Assembly: GCA_964629645.1 (NCBI GenBank)
Contig: CAZVSU010000017.1
Coordinates: 1-35,803, forward strand
From: JAAKFL01 sp964629645
Lineage (GTDB): Bacteria > Chlamydiota > Chlamydiia > Chlamydiales > SLFE01
Reading direction: 5' to 3'
DNA: 35,803 bases
Part shown: piece by piece, positions 22,261 through 30,034 of the stretch
How the letters are laid out: each line of letters starts with the position of its first letter
Numbering within the stretch: the first letter of the stretch is position 1
Position numbers and translations under genes: made by a program
The notes under the pieces: model-generated
Databases searched by the model: none
Told to the model about the DNA's origin: nothing
Seen by the model: only the letters and a program-made list of their open reading frames with translations

Positions 22261-22836
22261 ATGAACGAATCATCATACACCCGGATTCGCAATTTTTTGA
22301 TTGTGATCATTGGGGGAACTGCAGCCGGTTTTTTGGTCGTGCTGACCCTTCTTTACTCCTACGGACCAAGCGATACCTTTTACGCCAAAAATGTGCTCTT
22401 ATCGCCTGATGTCCTTGAAAAACTGTGGTACACGACAAACACAGCCTCGACAAGGGGTGAAAGAAGCCGCTTTTCTTTTCAAGAAATCGAACTCCTTTAT
22501 TTCGACCAAAAGAATTCCCGATATGTTTCTCAGGAAGTGTCTTTACAAAAATATGGTGATTTTTACCGACTGGTCGACGGGGACGTCGGGTCATCCGATA
22601 ATGCGAAGCTCGTGCAAGAGTTCGACGAAACCCCTTCCGCTACGATCCTGATCAAATCGTCGACAAACGGGACCGGTTCTGTCACAAACGCAACCGATCA
22701 TTTCCAACAGATTCAATTTTCTTCGAGCGGAAATGCCTACCGGGTGGAACTGAAAGAAGACAATCGAGACAATCGCTGGGCCTATTTTACCCGCGATAAC
22801 GTCTACACACAAGCGATGAACCTATTGAAGCGATGA
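22261..22836 (+). CDS. Single-pass membrane protein of unknown function
   Basis: Protein of 191 residues. One hydrophobic segment at about 12-34 (FLIVIIGGTAAGFLVVLTLLY) after a short N-terminus suggests a membrane anchor with the rest outside the cytosol or in the periplasm. The remainder is polar, with a Ser/Thr/Asn-rich stretch (about 130-155) and strands such as FYRLVDGDVG. No domain is recognised. It overlaps the PhnP-like gene as ATGA, so the two are coupled. An unrelated frame starting upstream at 22191 is rejected. Not a lipoprotein, as no Cys follows the hydrophobic segment. Confidence 0.78.
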   Translation: MNESSYTRIRNFLIVIIGGTAAGFLVVLTLLYSYGPSDTFYAKNVLLSPDVLEKLWYTTNTASTRGERSRFSFQEIELLYFDQKNSRYVSQEVSLQKYGDFYRLVDGDVGSSDNAKLVQEFDETPSATILIKSSTNGTGSVTNATDHFQQIQFSSSGNAYRVELKEDNRDNRWAYFTRDNVYTQAMNLLKR

Positions 22837-23615
22837 AGGGAACCTTTTTGATTATGGGGACAGGGGGCTCCATGGGCATCCCGGTTGTGGGGTGTTCATG
22901 CAGCGTCTGCACGTCATCGAATGATCACAACAAACGGACACGTTCAGGGTGCCTCGTTCGAGCGAACGGAAAAACAGTCCTCATCGACGCAAGCGCGGAC
23001 TTTCGAAGCCAGGCCTTAAAGCACAGAATCCAAACAATCGACGCGATTATTTTCACCCACGCCCATCAAGACCATGTCGGCGGGATAGATGATTTACGCC
23101 CCTTGTTTTTTTATCACAAAGGGCCGATCTCATGCTTCCTATCCGAGGAGACCGCGCGAGATATCGAGACTCGGTTTCCCTATATTTTTGATGGCAGCCC
23201 TCATAAAAGAACGATCGTTCCAAAACTCGATTTTCATTGTTTTGAGGGGGAGAGAGGCAGCCTGTGCATTGAAGGCCTTCCTTTTAAATATGTCACCTTT
23301 TCTCAGGTCGGAATGAAAGTCAATGGATTCAAAATCGGGGATCTGGCCTACATTTCCGACATCAAAGAGCATCCCGACAGTATTTTCGACGACCTGAAGG
23401 GAACAAAAACTTTGATTGTCAGCGCTCTTAGAAAAGAGCAGAATCCGATTCATTTCAATATCGAAGAAGCGATCGCTTTTTCTCGCAAAGTGGGAGCCAA
23501 ACAGACCTGGCTGACCCACATCGCCCATGAACTTGAACATGAGGCTATCAATGCCGAGCTGCCGACAGGCATTCAGTTGGCCTATGATGGATTGGAGCTC
23601 TCGTTCGAGAATTGA
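22833..23615 (+). CDS. Metallo-beta-lactamase-fold hydrolase, PhnP-like
   Basis: Protein of 260 residues. The N-terminus GTGGSMGIPVVGCSCSVC includes the CxCxxC (21-26) seen in PhnP, where it helps hold a structural zinc. HAHQDHVGGIDDLRP (76-90) carries the metal ligands His76, His78, Asp80 and His81, with further His in the C-terminal LTHIAHELEHE. PhnP is a cyclic-phosphate phosphodiesterase; other relatives process lipoyl or nucleic acids, so the substrate is not settled. Chlamydia also has a PhnP-like gene near hflX as I remember. Confidence 0.88.
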   Translation: MKGTFLIMGTGGSMGIPVVGCSCSVCTSSNDHNKRTRSGCLVRANGKTVLIDASADFRSQALKHRIQTIDAIIFTHAHQDHVGGIDDLRPLFFYHKGPISCFLSEETARDIETRFPYIFDGSPHKRTIVPKLDFHCFEGERGSLCIEGLPFKYVTFSQVGMKVNGFKIGDLAYISDIKEHPDSIFDDLKGTKTLIVSALRKEQNPIHFNIEEAIAFSRKVGAKQTWLTHIAHELEHEAINAELPTGIQLAYDGLELSFEN

Positions 23616-23646
23616 CTTTGAAGATGCCCCCTAATCTGAAGCCTAT

Positions 23647-23675
23647 TTTCTCGATATTGCCTGTTGTGTTATCAT
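23647..23675 (+). promoter_or_regulatory. Predicted hflX promoter with extended -10, leaderless layout
   Basis: TTTCTC (23647-23652), 17-base spacer, TATCAT (23670-23675; 5 of 6) preceded by TGT, giving an extended -10. Seven bases (TTCCCAT) separate it from the hflX ATG. There is no ribosome binding site. Confidence 0.48.
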
Positions 23676-23682
23676 TTCCCAT

Positions 23683-24984
23683 ATGGAAAATGAAAAGAAA
23701 GATAAAGCGCTTCTCGTCGCAACGTTTAAATCGGGCGCAGGCAAAGATCAGTGCATCGCCCATTTAGAAGAGCTCGCGCTTTTGGCCGACACCTACGGAG
23801 TTGAGGTGGCCGAAAAAGTGGCGTGTCCCTTAAGACGCTTCGATCCTTCGACATTTATCGGCTCCGGAAAGCTTGCCGAGCTTGTCGATCTTTCGAAAGA
23901 ACGGGGCGTTCGCCTTGTGATCTTTGACGAGGAGATCTCTCCAGCGCAGCAGCGCAATTTGGAAAAGGCGTTTGGTCTGACGGTGATGGATCGAACCGAA
24001 TTGATCTTAGGCGTTTTTTCTCAAAGAGCGCAGACGAAAGAAGCGCGCCTTCAAATCGATCTGGCACAAGAAAAGTACCTTTTGCCTCGATTGAAGCGCA
24101 TGTGGACGCACCTTCATCGTCAAACGGGCTCCGGGGGATCAGGAGTCTATGTCAAAGGAGAAGGAGAAAAGCAGATCGAAATCGACAAGCGTCTTGTGCA
24201 AGCGAACATTGATCGCTTGTCTAAGGAGCTGAAAGAAGTGGAGGGGCACCGAAAAACGCAGCGGTTGCTCAGAAAACGCACCGGCATTCCGGTGTTTGCC
24301 ATTATCGGTTACACAAATGCCGGGAAATCAACGCTTCTCAATGAAATGACCAAAGCGGGCGTCTTTGTTGAAGATAAGCTGTTTGCCACCCTTGACACCA
24401 CCACCCGAAAGTTTTCTTTGCCCAACAAGCAAGAAATTCTTCTCATCGATACAGTTGGGTTCATTCGAAAACTTCCCCATCTTCTTGTCGCCGCGTTTAA
24501 AGGAACTCTCGAAGAGTCGCTTCAGGCCGATATCTTGATTCATCTGATCGATGTCAGCGATCCTCATGCAGAGGAGCACGCAGCGGCCTCTTTCGAGGTT
24601 TTAGAAGAGCTGAATGCAGAAGACAAACCGATCATCACTGTCCTGAATAAGGTTGATCAGCTCGATGATCCTTCAAGACTTGTCTATTTCCGTACGCGCT
24701 TTCCCCGAACAGTGCCGATTTCTGCGTTGAAGGGAGAGGGATTAGACGATCTTCAGGACTTGATGGTCAAAGAGCTGAGCAAGCAGAGAAAAGTGGCCCG
24801 CTTTCGCATTCCTCAAAGTGAGTACGCCCTAGTCAGCGAGGTGATGGAAAACGGCATCGTAAAGAGCCGCACCTATGAAGAAAATGATGTCGTATTGAAA
24901 GCCGAAGTGTCGATTCCGCTTTACGGGAAGCTTACCCCTTATATTGATGAAAACGATGGTCGGAATCAAACAGCTCCCAATTAG
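23683..24984 (+). CDS. hflX: GTPase HflX, ribosome-associated
   Basis: Protein of 433 residues; HflX rescues or splits stalled ribosomes. The N-terminal HflX domain shows FIGSGKLAEL, DEEISPAQQRNLEK, DRTELIL and RAQTKEARLQIDLAQ. A Gly-rich loop TGSGGSGVYVKGEGE follows. The GTPase motifs are GYTNAGKST (209-217), DTTTRKF, DTVGF (256-260) and NKVD. Length matches the usual 400-450. The end overlaps radC by 38 bases from the chosen radC start. Confidence 0.96.
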   Translation: MENEKKDKALLVATFKSGAGKDQCIAHLEELALLADTYGVEVAEKVACPLRRFDPSTFIGSGKLAELVDLSKERGVRLVIFDEEISPAQQRNLEKAFGLTVMDRTELILGVFSQRAQTKEARLQIDLAQEKYLLPRLKRMWTHLHRQTGSGGSGVYVKGEGEKQIEIDKRLVQANIDRLSKELKEVEGHRKTQRLLRKRTGIPVFAIIGYTNAGKSTLLNEMTKAGVFVEDKLFATLDTTTRKFSLPNKQEILLIDTVGFIRKLPHLLVAAFKGTLEESLQADILIHLIDVSDPHAEEHAAASFEVLEELNAEDKPIITVLNKVDQLDDPSRLVYFRTRFPRTVPISALKGEGLDDLQDLMVKELSKQRKVARFRIPQSEYALVSEVMENGIVKSRTYEENDVVLKAEVSIPLYGKLTPYIDENDGRNQTAPN

Positions 24985-25639
24985 TGAAAGGCCAAGGGAA
25001 AAACTCCTTCGCGGATTATCTGGCGACCTCTCCTTGGTTGAATTGATCGCAATCCTTTTGGGAACCGGATCGAAAACATTTCCTGTTGATCATCTCGCAA
25101 GGGAAGTCGTGTCTCGTTTCCCGAACATAAAAGAGCTTTCACTTGTGTCAGTCGAAGAGCTTTGCCAAATCAGCGGGATAGGACCGGCTAAAGCGCTGCA
25201 GCTGAAGGCTGCCTTCGAGCTCGGTATCCGCCTTTCCCGCCATCGATTTGATGAGCGCCCTCGGATAAAACATCCGATTGACGCCTACCGCCTTGTCAAA
25301 GATCGTTTAGAAACGCAGGAGCGCGAACATCTTCTCGAAATTATCTGCGATACAAAAGGGGGCGTGATTGCTATCGAGCTGATTTCGATCGGGACGCTGA
25401 GCGCCTCTTTAGTTCATCCTAGGGAAGTCTTCTCTCCCGCTATCCGAAAGTGTGGCGCCTCCTTGATCTTGGCGCATAACCATCCAAGCGGCGATCCCAC
25501 CCCCTCGAAGGAAGACATTCTGATAACAAAAGATTTAATTAAGGCCGGCAGACTGATGGGTCTGCCATTACGGGACCATATTATTGTGGGAAACGGGCGC
25601 TTTCTTTCCTTAAGAGAACAGCTTAAGCTACAATTTTAG
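24947..25639 (+). CDS. radC: RadC family JAMM-domain protein
   Basis: Protein of 230 residues. The N-terminal half has ERPREKLL and a helix-hairpin-helix-like LCQISGIGPAKALQLKAAFELG. The C-terminal half contains the JAMM/MPN metal motif LAHNHPSGDPTPSKED. Despite the name, a role in DNA repair is not established; its function is unknown. Three possible starts (TTG 24944, ATG 24947, ATG 24956) lie within the end of hflX. None has a good ribosome binding site, and I chose the first ATG. Confidence 0.92.
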   Translation: MKTMVGIKQLPISERPREKLLRGLSGDLSLVELIAILLGTGSKTFPVDHLAREVVSRFPNIKELSLVSVEELCQISGIGPAKALQLKAAFELGIRLSRHRFDERPRIKHPIDAYRLVKDRLETQEREHLLEIICDTKGGVIAIELISIGTLSASLVHPREVFSPAIRKCGASLILAHNHPSGDPTPSKEDILITKDLIKAGRLMGLPLRDHIIVGNGRFLSLREQLKLQF

Positions 25640-25648
25640 TTCCGAAAT

Positions 25649-25657
25649 TGTTACACT
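25649..25657 (+). promoter_or_regulatory. Extended -10 box six bases before the mtaB ATG
   Basis: TGTTACACT is TGn followed by a -10-like TACACT, then ATCTGC and the ATG at 25664. No ribosome binding site and no strong -35 were found. It is the partner of the motif before the FAD oxidoreductase. Confidence 0.42.
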
Positions 25658-25663
25658 ATCTGC

Positions 25664-26914
25664 ATGAACAATCGCAAATTTAAAATTGTGGCCTTGGGAT
25701 GTCGAACGAACCAGTATGAAGGACAGGCGTTTCGCGATCAATTGGAGGCTGTCGGCTGGGAGCAGGCAGAGCCGGAAGAAGCCGCCGACCTCTGTATTGT
25801 CAATACCTGCACCGTGACCGCGTCTGCAGACAGCAGCAGCCGGCATGAAATCAGGCAGCTTCTGAAGCATAACCCCGGGGCGAAAGTCGTAGTGACCGGC
25901 TGTTTTGCCGAAAGAGACGCCGCAGCTGTCCGCAGTCTCGACGATCAGCTTAAGATCGTCTCAAACGATGCCAAAGAATCTCTGATTGAGCAGCTATTTC
26001 CCGAAGAAGAGATCCCCGAATTTTCGATCAAACGATTCGACGCCCACACGCGCGCTTTCGTCAAAGTTCAAGATGGCTGTAATTCTTTCTGTACGTATTG
26101 CATCATCCCTTATGTGCGGGGGCGCTCAAGAAGCCGCACTCTTGATGACATCCTCAAAGAAGTGGAAAATCTCGTGGAGTCGGGTTACAAGGAAATCGTC
26201 TTGACCGGAATCAATATCGGAGATTTTGACGGGGGAGTCAAAAATGGCGACACACCCAAAACTTTGGCCGAGCTTGTCAGACTTGTCGATCAAGTCCCCG
26301 GTGTCGAGAGAATTCGGATTTCGTCGATCGATCCCGACGAAGTGGATGATGATCTTCTCGAGGCGGTCATCACTGGCGACAAGACCTGCCACTCCATGCA
26401 TATCGTCTTACAATCGGGCTCAAATGTTGTCTTGAAACGAATGAATCGCAAATACACGCGCCATATGTTTATGGAAACGATCAACCGCTTGAAAAATGCA
26501 AGTCCAAAATTCACATTCACAACAGATTTGATTGTCGGGTTTCCCGGAGAAACAGACTACGACTTTCAAGAAAGTCTTGCCGTGATGGAAGAGGTTCGGT
26601 TTTCCAAGGTGCATATGTTTCCTTATAGCGACAGGCCACGAACAAGAGCCAATTTATATCCCAATAAGGTCTCGTCACAGGAGATCAAAAAGCGCAAGCA
26701 GCAGGTCTTGAGACATGCTGAAAAGCTTGCATTCGACTTGAGGAATCAATACGTTGGTGAAACGATGACGATCTTGACTGAGAGTGCAGACAGGGGACAT
26801 ACCGATAATTTTTTGGAGGTCAAACTTAAGTCGGGTTCTGTTCAGCCCAACCAGCTCGTCCGCGTCAAGCTGGTCGACAATGCACCTGACGCGCTTGTTG
26901 GGTTATTATGCTGA
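25664..26914 (+). CDS. mtaB: tRNA t6A37 methylthiotransferase MtaB
   Basis: Protein of 416 residues, a radical SAM enzyme that adds methylthio groups to t6A at position 37 of tRNAs. The N-terminal UPF0004 domain carries the cluster cysteines C13 (LGCRTNQ), C49 (NTCTVT) and C80 (TGCFAE). The radical SAM site is CNSFCTYC (C139, C143, C146) followed by IIPYVRGRSRSR. The C-terminal TRAM-like region begins near VGETMTIL. The GCRTNQYEG start favours MtaB over MiaB and RimO. It overlaps the next gene by 7 bases. Confidence 0.93.
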   Translation: MNNRKFKIVALGCRTNQYEGQAFRDQLEAVGWEQAEPEEAADLCIVNTCTVTASADSSSRHEIRQLLKHNPGAKVVVTGCFAERDAAAVRSLDDQLKIVSNDAKESLIEQLFPEEEIPEFSIKRFDAHTRAFVKVQDGCNSFCTYCIIPYVRGRSRSRTLDDILKEVENLVESGYKEIVLTGINIGDFDGGVKNGDTPKTLAELVRLVDQVPGVERIRISSIDPDEVDDDLLEAVITGDKTCHSMHIVLQSGSNVVLKRMNRKYTRHMFMETINRLKNASPKFTFTTDLIVGFPGETDYDFQESLAVMEEVRFSKVHMFPYSDRPRTRANLYPNKVSSQEIKKRKQQVLRHAEKLAFDLRNQYVGETMTILTESADRGHTDNFLEVKLKSGSVQPNQLVRVKLVDNAPDALVGLLC

Positions 26915-27891
26915 TTCGTATTGCTCGGCGCTTAAAGCCGTTTACTCATATTCCGGGGACAAAAATTCCGATTCCTTATTCCCCTTTTGTCTTACACCCT
27001 TTTCCGACGCATCTTAATATTTTGAAAAACGGCGCGCTTTTTTCTGAACATTCTCTTCCGCTTTCAGGGCCGGTTAAAGGGTTTACAGCCGAGCTCGATT
27101 TAGAAAGAGGACACATCAGACTGTTCGGCACTGCACGCGAGGGTTATTACGAGGCGCTCGTTAAAGGCGACGATCAAGGAGTCGCATTCCAGGTTAAGAA
27201 GGGGCCGCTCGCGTTAAAAAGTTTCGGAAAGGCCGCGGCCGGTCACCGCCGCTATGAACGGTTATCGCTTGGCTCCCATAAATCGCAAGAGTGGAGCGGC
27301 ATCGAAAGGAGGGGAGACCCGATCGAATATTTTCCCATTTGGATGGCTCTTGGACAGACGGTTCCGGTCGCTTTGCAAGACAATAGAGGAGGGACGCTGG
27401 ACATGCTCGCCGGGGCGCGCGATTTAACGACTTTTAAGCATATTTGGCTTGCCGGTTTCGAAGGGATCATGGCGCCTCGCTTAATGGATACAGATCACCA
27501 CGGTTTTTCCTTGACGCCTCCTGACAGCACCCTGTCTCCTCTTCCTCTTCTGACAGAAGGGGCAAAAATAATTCGCCAGCTTTTTATTGAAGAAAAAGGC
27601 GAAGAGATCCTCGTGCTTCCCCGCCTGCCTCAAGAGTTCCATGCCGGAAGGCTTGTGGACGTGACGCTTTTGTCAGGCCTTCAGATGAATCTAGAATGGT
27701 CGAAAAAAAAGATTCGGCGTCTCGAGTTATTTCCACGTCACGACATGGCCGTTCCATTAAAGTTTTCAAAAGGAGAGTCAAGTTTCCGGGTGAGGACAAG
27801 CCTTAAGGACAAGGGAACGCGCCACCCTATCGAGAAAACATTGCAGTGTGAAAAAGGGACATGGTATAGTCTCGATAACTTCAAACATTAA
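26908..27891 (+). CDS. Conserved hypothetical protein adjacent to glgB
   Basis: Protein of 327 residues without signal peptide or membrane segment. It is strand-rich with many aromatic and basic residues (GHIRLFGTAREGYYEAL, RYERLSLGSHKSQEWSGIERRGDP, EYFPIWMALGQTVP). A similarly placed unknown gene accompanies glgB in Chlamydia as I remember, which suggests a glycogen- or polysaccharide-linked role, but I cannot confirm it. Beta-sandwich domains near the C-terminus of glycosidases look similar, which is only an impression. ATG 26908 overlaps the mtaB stop. Its last 50 bases contain the glgB promoter. Confidence 0.75.
   Translation: MLIRIARRLKPFTHIPGTKIPIPYSPFVLHPFPTHLNILKNGALFSEHSLPLSGPVKGFTAELDLERGHIRLFGTAREGYYEALVKGDDQGVAFQVKKGPLALKSFGKAAAGHRRYERLSLGSHKSQEWSGIERRGDPIEYFPIWMALGQTVPVALQDNRGGTLDMLAGARDLTTFKHIWLAGFEGIMAPRLMDTDHHGFSLTPPDSTLSPLPLLTEGAKIIRQLFIEEKGEEILVLPRLPQEFHAGRLVDVTLLSGLQMNLEWSKKKIRRLELFPRHDMAVPLKFSKGESSFRVRTSLKDKGTRHPIEKTLQCEKGTWYSLDNFKH
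27841..27870 (+). promoter_or_regulatory. Predicted glgB promoter inside the upstream gene
   Basis: TTGCAG (27841-27846), 18-base spacer, TATAGT (27865-27870; 5 of 6) preceded by TGG (extended -10). It lies within the 3' end of the upstream gene, and the chosen glgB ATG follows 35 bases later. Confidence 0.5.
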
Positions 27892-27904
27892 GATGTGTTC
27901 GATT

Positions 27905-30034
27905 ATGCCCCCGCCAGGTATGGAGACAGAATTAACGCAGCTCATCAACCATTGCTGCTTTCGTCCTCATGAAGCTTTAGGTCTTCTCGGCCCCTCACAC
28001 ATTCGCATGTGGTCGCCCGATTCAGCGGAACTAAAGCTCACGGTAAAAGGGGAGTTGGTGACAGCGGTTAAAACCCATCCTTCAGGTCTTTTTGAGTACC
28101 GCTCCCATCAGCCTCTTGAGCCGTTGGATTACCAAATAGTGTCATCAAAAGGGGAGAAGGCCTACGATCCTTACTCCTTTCCTTTGACTATCAGCGATAA
28201 CGACCTTTACCTTTACGCAAAAGGCGAGCACTACGACCTTTATCGCATGATGGGCGCGCGCATGACAGAAAACTTGGGCGTCAGCGGCGTTAGGTTTGCC
28301 GTCTGGGCGCCCCATGCAGCGCGAGTTTCGGTTGTGGGTGATTTCAATCAATGGGACGGCAGGCGCCATCCGATGACACTTTTGGGTCAATCCGGCGTTT
28401 GGGAGCTCTTCATCCCTTCGCTTAGAGCGGGGAGCCGCTACAAGTTTGAGATTCGCACAAGCCAAGGCGCTCTGCTCTTAAAAGCAGACCCGTTTGCATT
28501 GGCAAGCGAAAAACGGCCGAGCAATGCCTCTGTTGTTGCCGATTATACCGGCTACAACTGGACAGACCATGAGTGGATGAGCCAAGACCATGGAACCAAT
28601 ATCCCCATGGCCGTTTACGAATTGCACCTTGGCTCTTGGAAACAAAAGACGGGGGAATTCCTAAATTACAGGGAACTGGCGCCGCTTATTGCCGATTACG
28701 TCATCGACATGGGATTCACCCACGTCGAACTCCTCCCCATTACAGAACATCCTCTCGATGAATCGTGGGGCTACCAGGTCTCGGGATATTTCGCCGTTAC
28801 CAGCCGATTTGGCTCGCCCGAAGACTTTCAATTTTTTGTCGATTATCTCCATCGAAGGGGAATCGGCGTCATTCTTGATTGGGTTCCGGCTCACTTTCCC
28901 GACGACCCGTTTTCTCTTGGTCTTTTTGACGGGACTCCTCTTTACGAACATGAAGACCCGAAAAAGGGCTACCATCCTCATTGGGAGACCCATATTTTTG
29001 AATTTGGCCACCCGAAGGTGAGTAATTTTTTAATTGCCAGCGCCCTTTTTTGGTTGAAGGAGATGCATATTGACGCGCTTCGCGTGGATGCTGTCTCCTC
29101 CATGATTTATCTCGACTATGGGAGAGAATATGGACAATGGGAACCGAACCGATTCGGCGGCATCGAATATTTAGAGGCCATTGAGTTCCTTAAGCATCTC
29201 AATACGGCCATCAAAGAGCGGGTCCCAAGAGCTCTTATGATCGCAGAAGAGTCGACAAGCTTCCCGGGAATCACCACCACTCCGAAGAAGGGAGGGCTCG
29301 GGTTTGATTTTAAATGGAATATGGGATGGATGAACGATACGTTGGATTATTTCACAACAGAACACGACAAAAGGCCCGATCAGCACCACCATTTAACGTT
29401 TCCGGTTCTCTACGCATTTCAAGAGCGCTATTTTTTGCCCATTTCCCACGATGAGATTGTCCATGAAAAAAAATCGCTCATCGGCAAGATGCCGGGTGAT
29501 ATCCCGGAAAAATTTGCCAACCTGCGCCTTTTTTACAGCTACCTTGTCTGCCAGCCCGGCAAGTTTCTTATATTTATGGGCGGGGACTTTGGCCAGCTGA
29601 ACGAATGGAATTGTAAACAAGAGCTGGGTTGGGATCTTCTCAATCTGGGCATGCACAAAAGCTACAACTTGATGTGCAAGGCTTTGAATCATCTTTATCA
29701 GACTCATGAGGCCCTATGGCAAAAAGATGACACCATTCATGGATTTGAATGGGTCACCTATTCCGATCGTTCGAATTCTGTCATTGCTTACCTTCGGAAA
29801 AGCGATCGTCAAACTTTGCTCTGTGTTCACAATTTTCAACCGCAAACCCACCCGTCATATTATCTGAAAATAAAGACGATAAAGTCGATTAAGCTCATTT
29901 TTTCAAGCGATCATCCCTCCTTCGGAGGGTGGGGAACAGAAGACTCCGCGCCAATTATTTCCGCTGGCAACGAAGGGGTCACCCTTTCAATTGCCCCTCT
30001 TGCCACGCAAATTTACGAGGTTGAGCGCGGATGA
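27905..30034 (+). CDS. glgB: 1,4-alpha-glucan branching enzyme
   Basis: Protein of 709 residues that adds alpha-1,6 branches to glycogen (GH13). After an N-terminal extension, the CBM48 domain shows FAVWAPHAARVSVVGDFNQW and GVWELFIP. The catalytic regions are DWVPAHFPDD, ALRVDAVSSM (nucleophile Asp), MIAEEST (general acid Glu) and SHDEIVHEKKSL. Length agrees with bacterial GlgB. Starts at 27896, 27905 and 27920 are all possible; METELTQLINHCCFRPHE aligns with the family N-terminus, and I took 27905. Its stop overlaps ligA as ATGA. Confidence 0.95.
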   Translation: MPPPGMETELTQLINHCCFRPHEALGLLGPSHIRMWSPDSAELKLTVKGELVTAVKTHPSGLFEYRSHQPLEPLDYQIVSSKGEKAYDPYSFPLTISDNDLYLYAKGEHYDLYRMMGARMTENLGVSGVRFAVWAPHAARVSVVGDFNQWDGRRHPMTLLGQSGVWELFIPSLRAGSRYKFEIRTSQGALLLKADPFALASEKRPSNASVVADYTGYNWTDHEWMSQDHGTNIPMAVYELHLGSWKQKTGEFLNYRELAPLIADYVIDMGFTHVELLPITEHPLDESWGYQVSGYFAVTSRFGSPEDFQFFVDYLHRRGIGVILDWVPAHFPDDPFSLGLFDGTPLYEHEDPKKGYHPHWETHIFEFGHPKVSNFLIASALFWLKEMHIDALRVDAVSSMIYLDYGREYGQWEPNRFGGIEYLEAIEFLKHLNTAIKERVPRALMIAEESTSFPGITTTPKKGGLGFDFKWNMGWMNDTLDYFTTEHDKRPDQHHHLTFPVLYAFQERYFLPISHDEIVHEKKSLIGKMPGDIPEKFANLRLFYSYLVCQPGKFLIFMGGDFGQLNEWNCKQELGWDLLNLGMHKSYNLMCKALNHLYQTHEALWQKDDTIHGFEWVTYSDRSNSVIAYLRKSDRQTLLCVHNFQPQTHPSYYLKIKTIKSIKLIFSSDHPSFGGWGTEDSAPIISAGNEGVTLSIAPLATQIYEVERG

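Noticed and set aside
22191..22409. Plus frame of 72 codons before the membrane protein
   Set aside because: Overlaps the longer frame at 22261 that has a clear membrane segment; no ribosome binding site and no family pattern.
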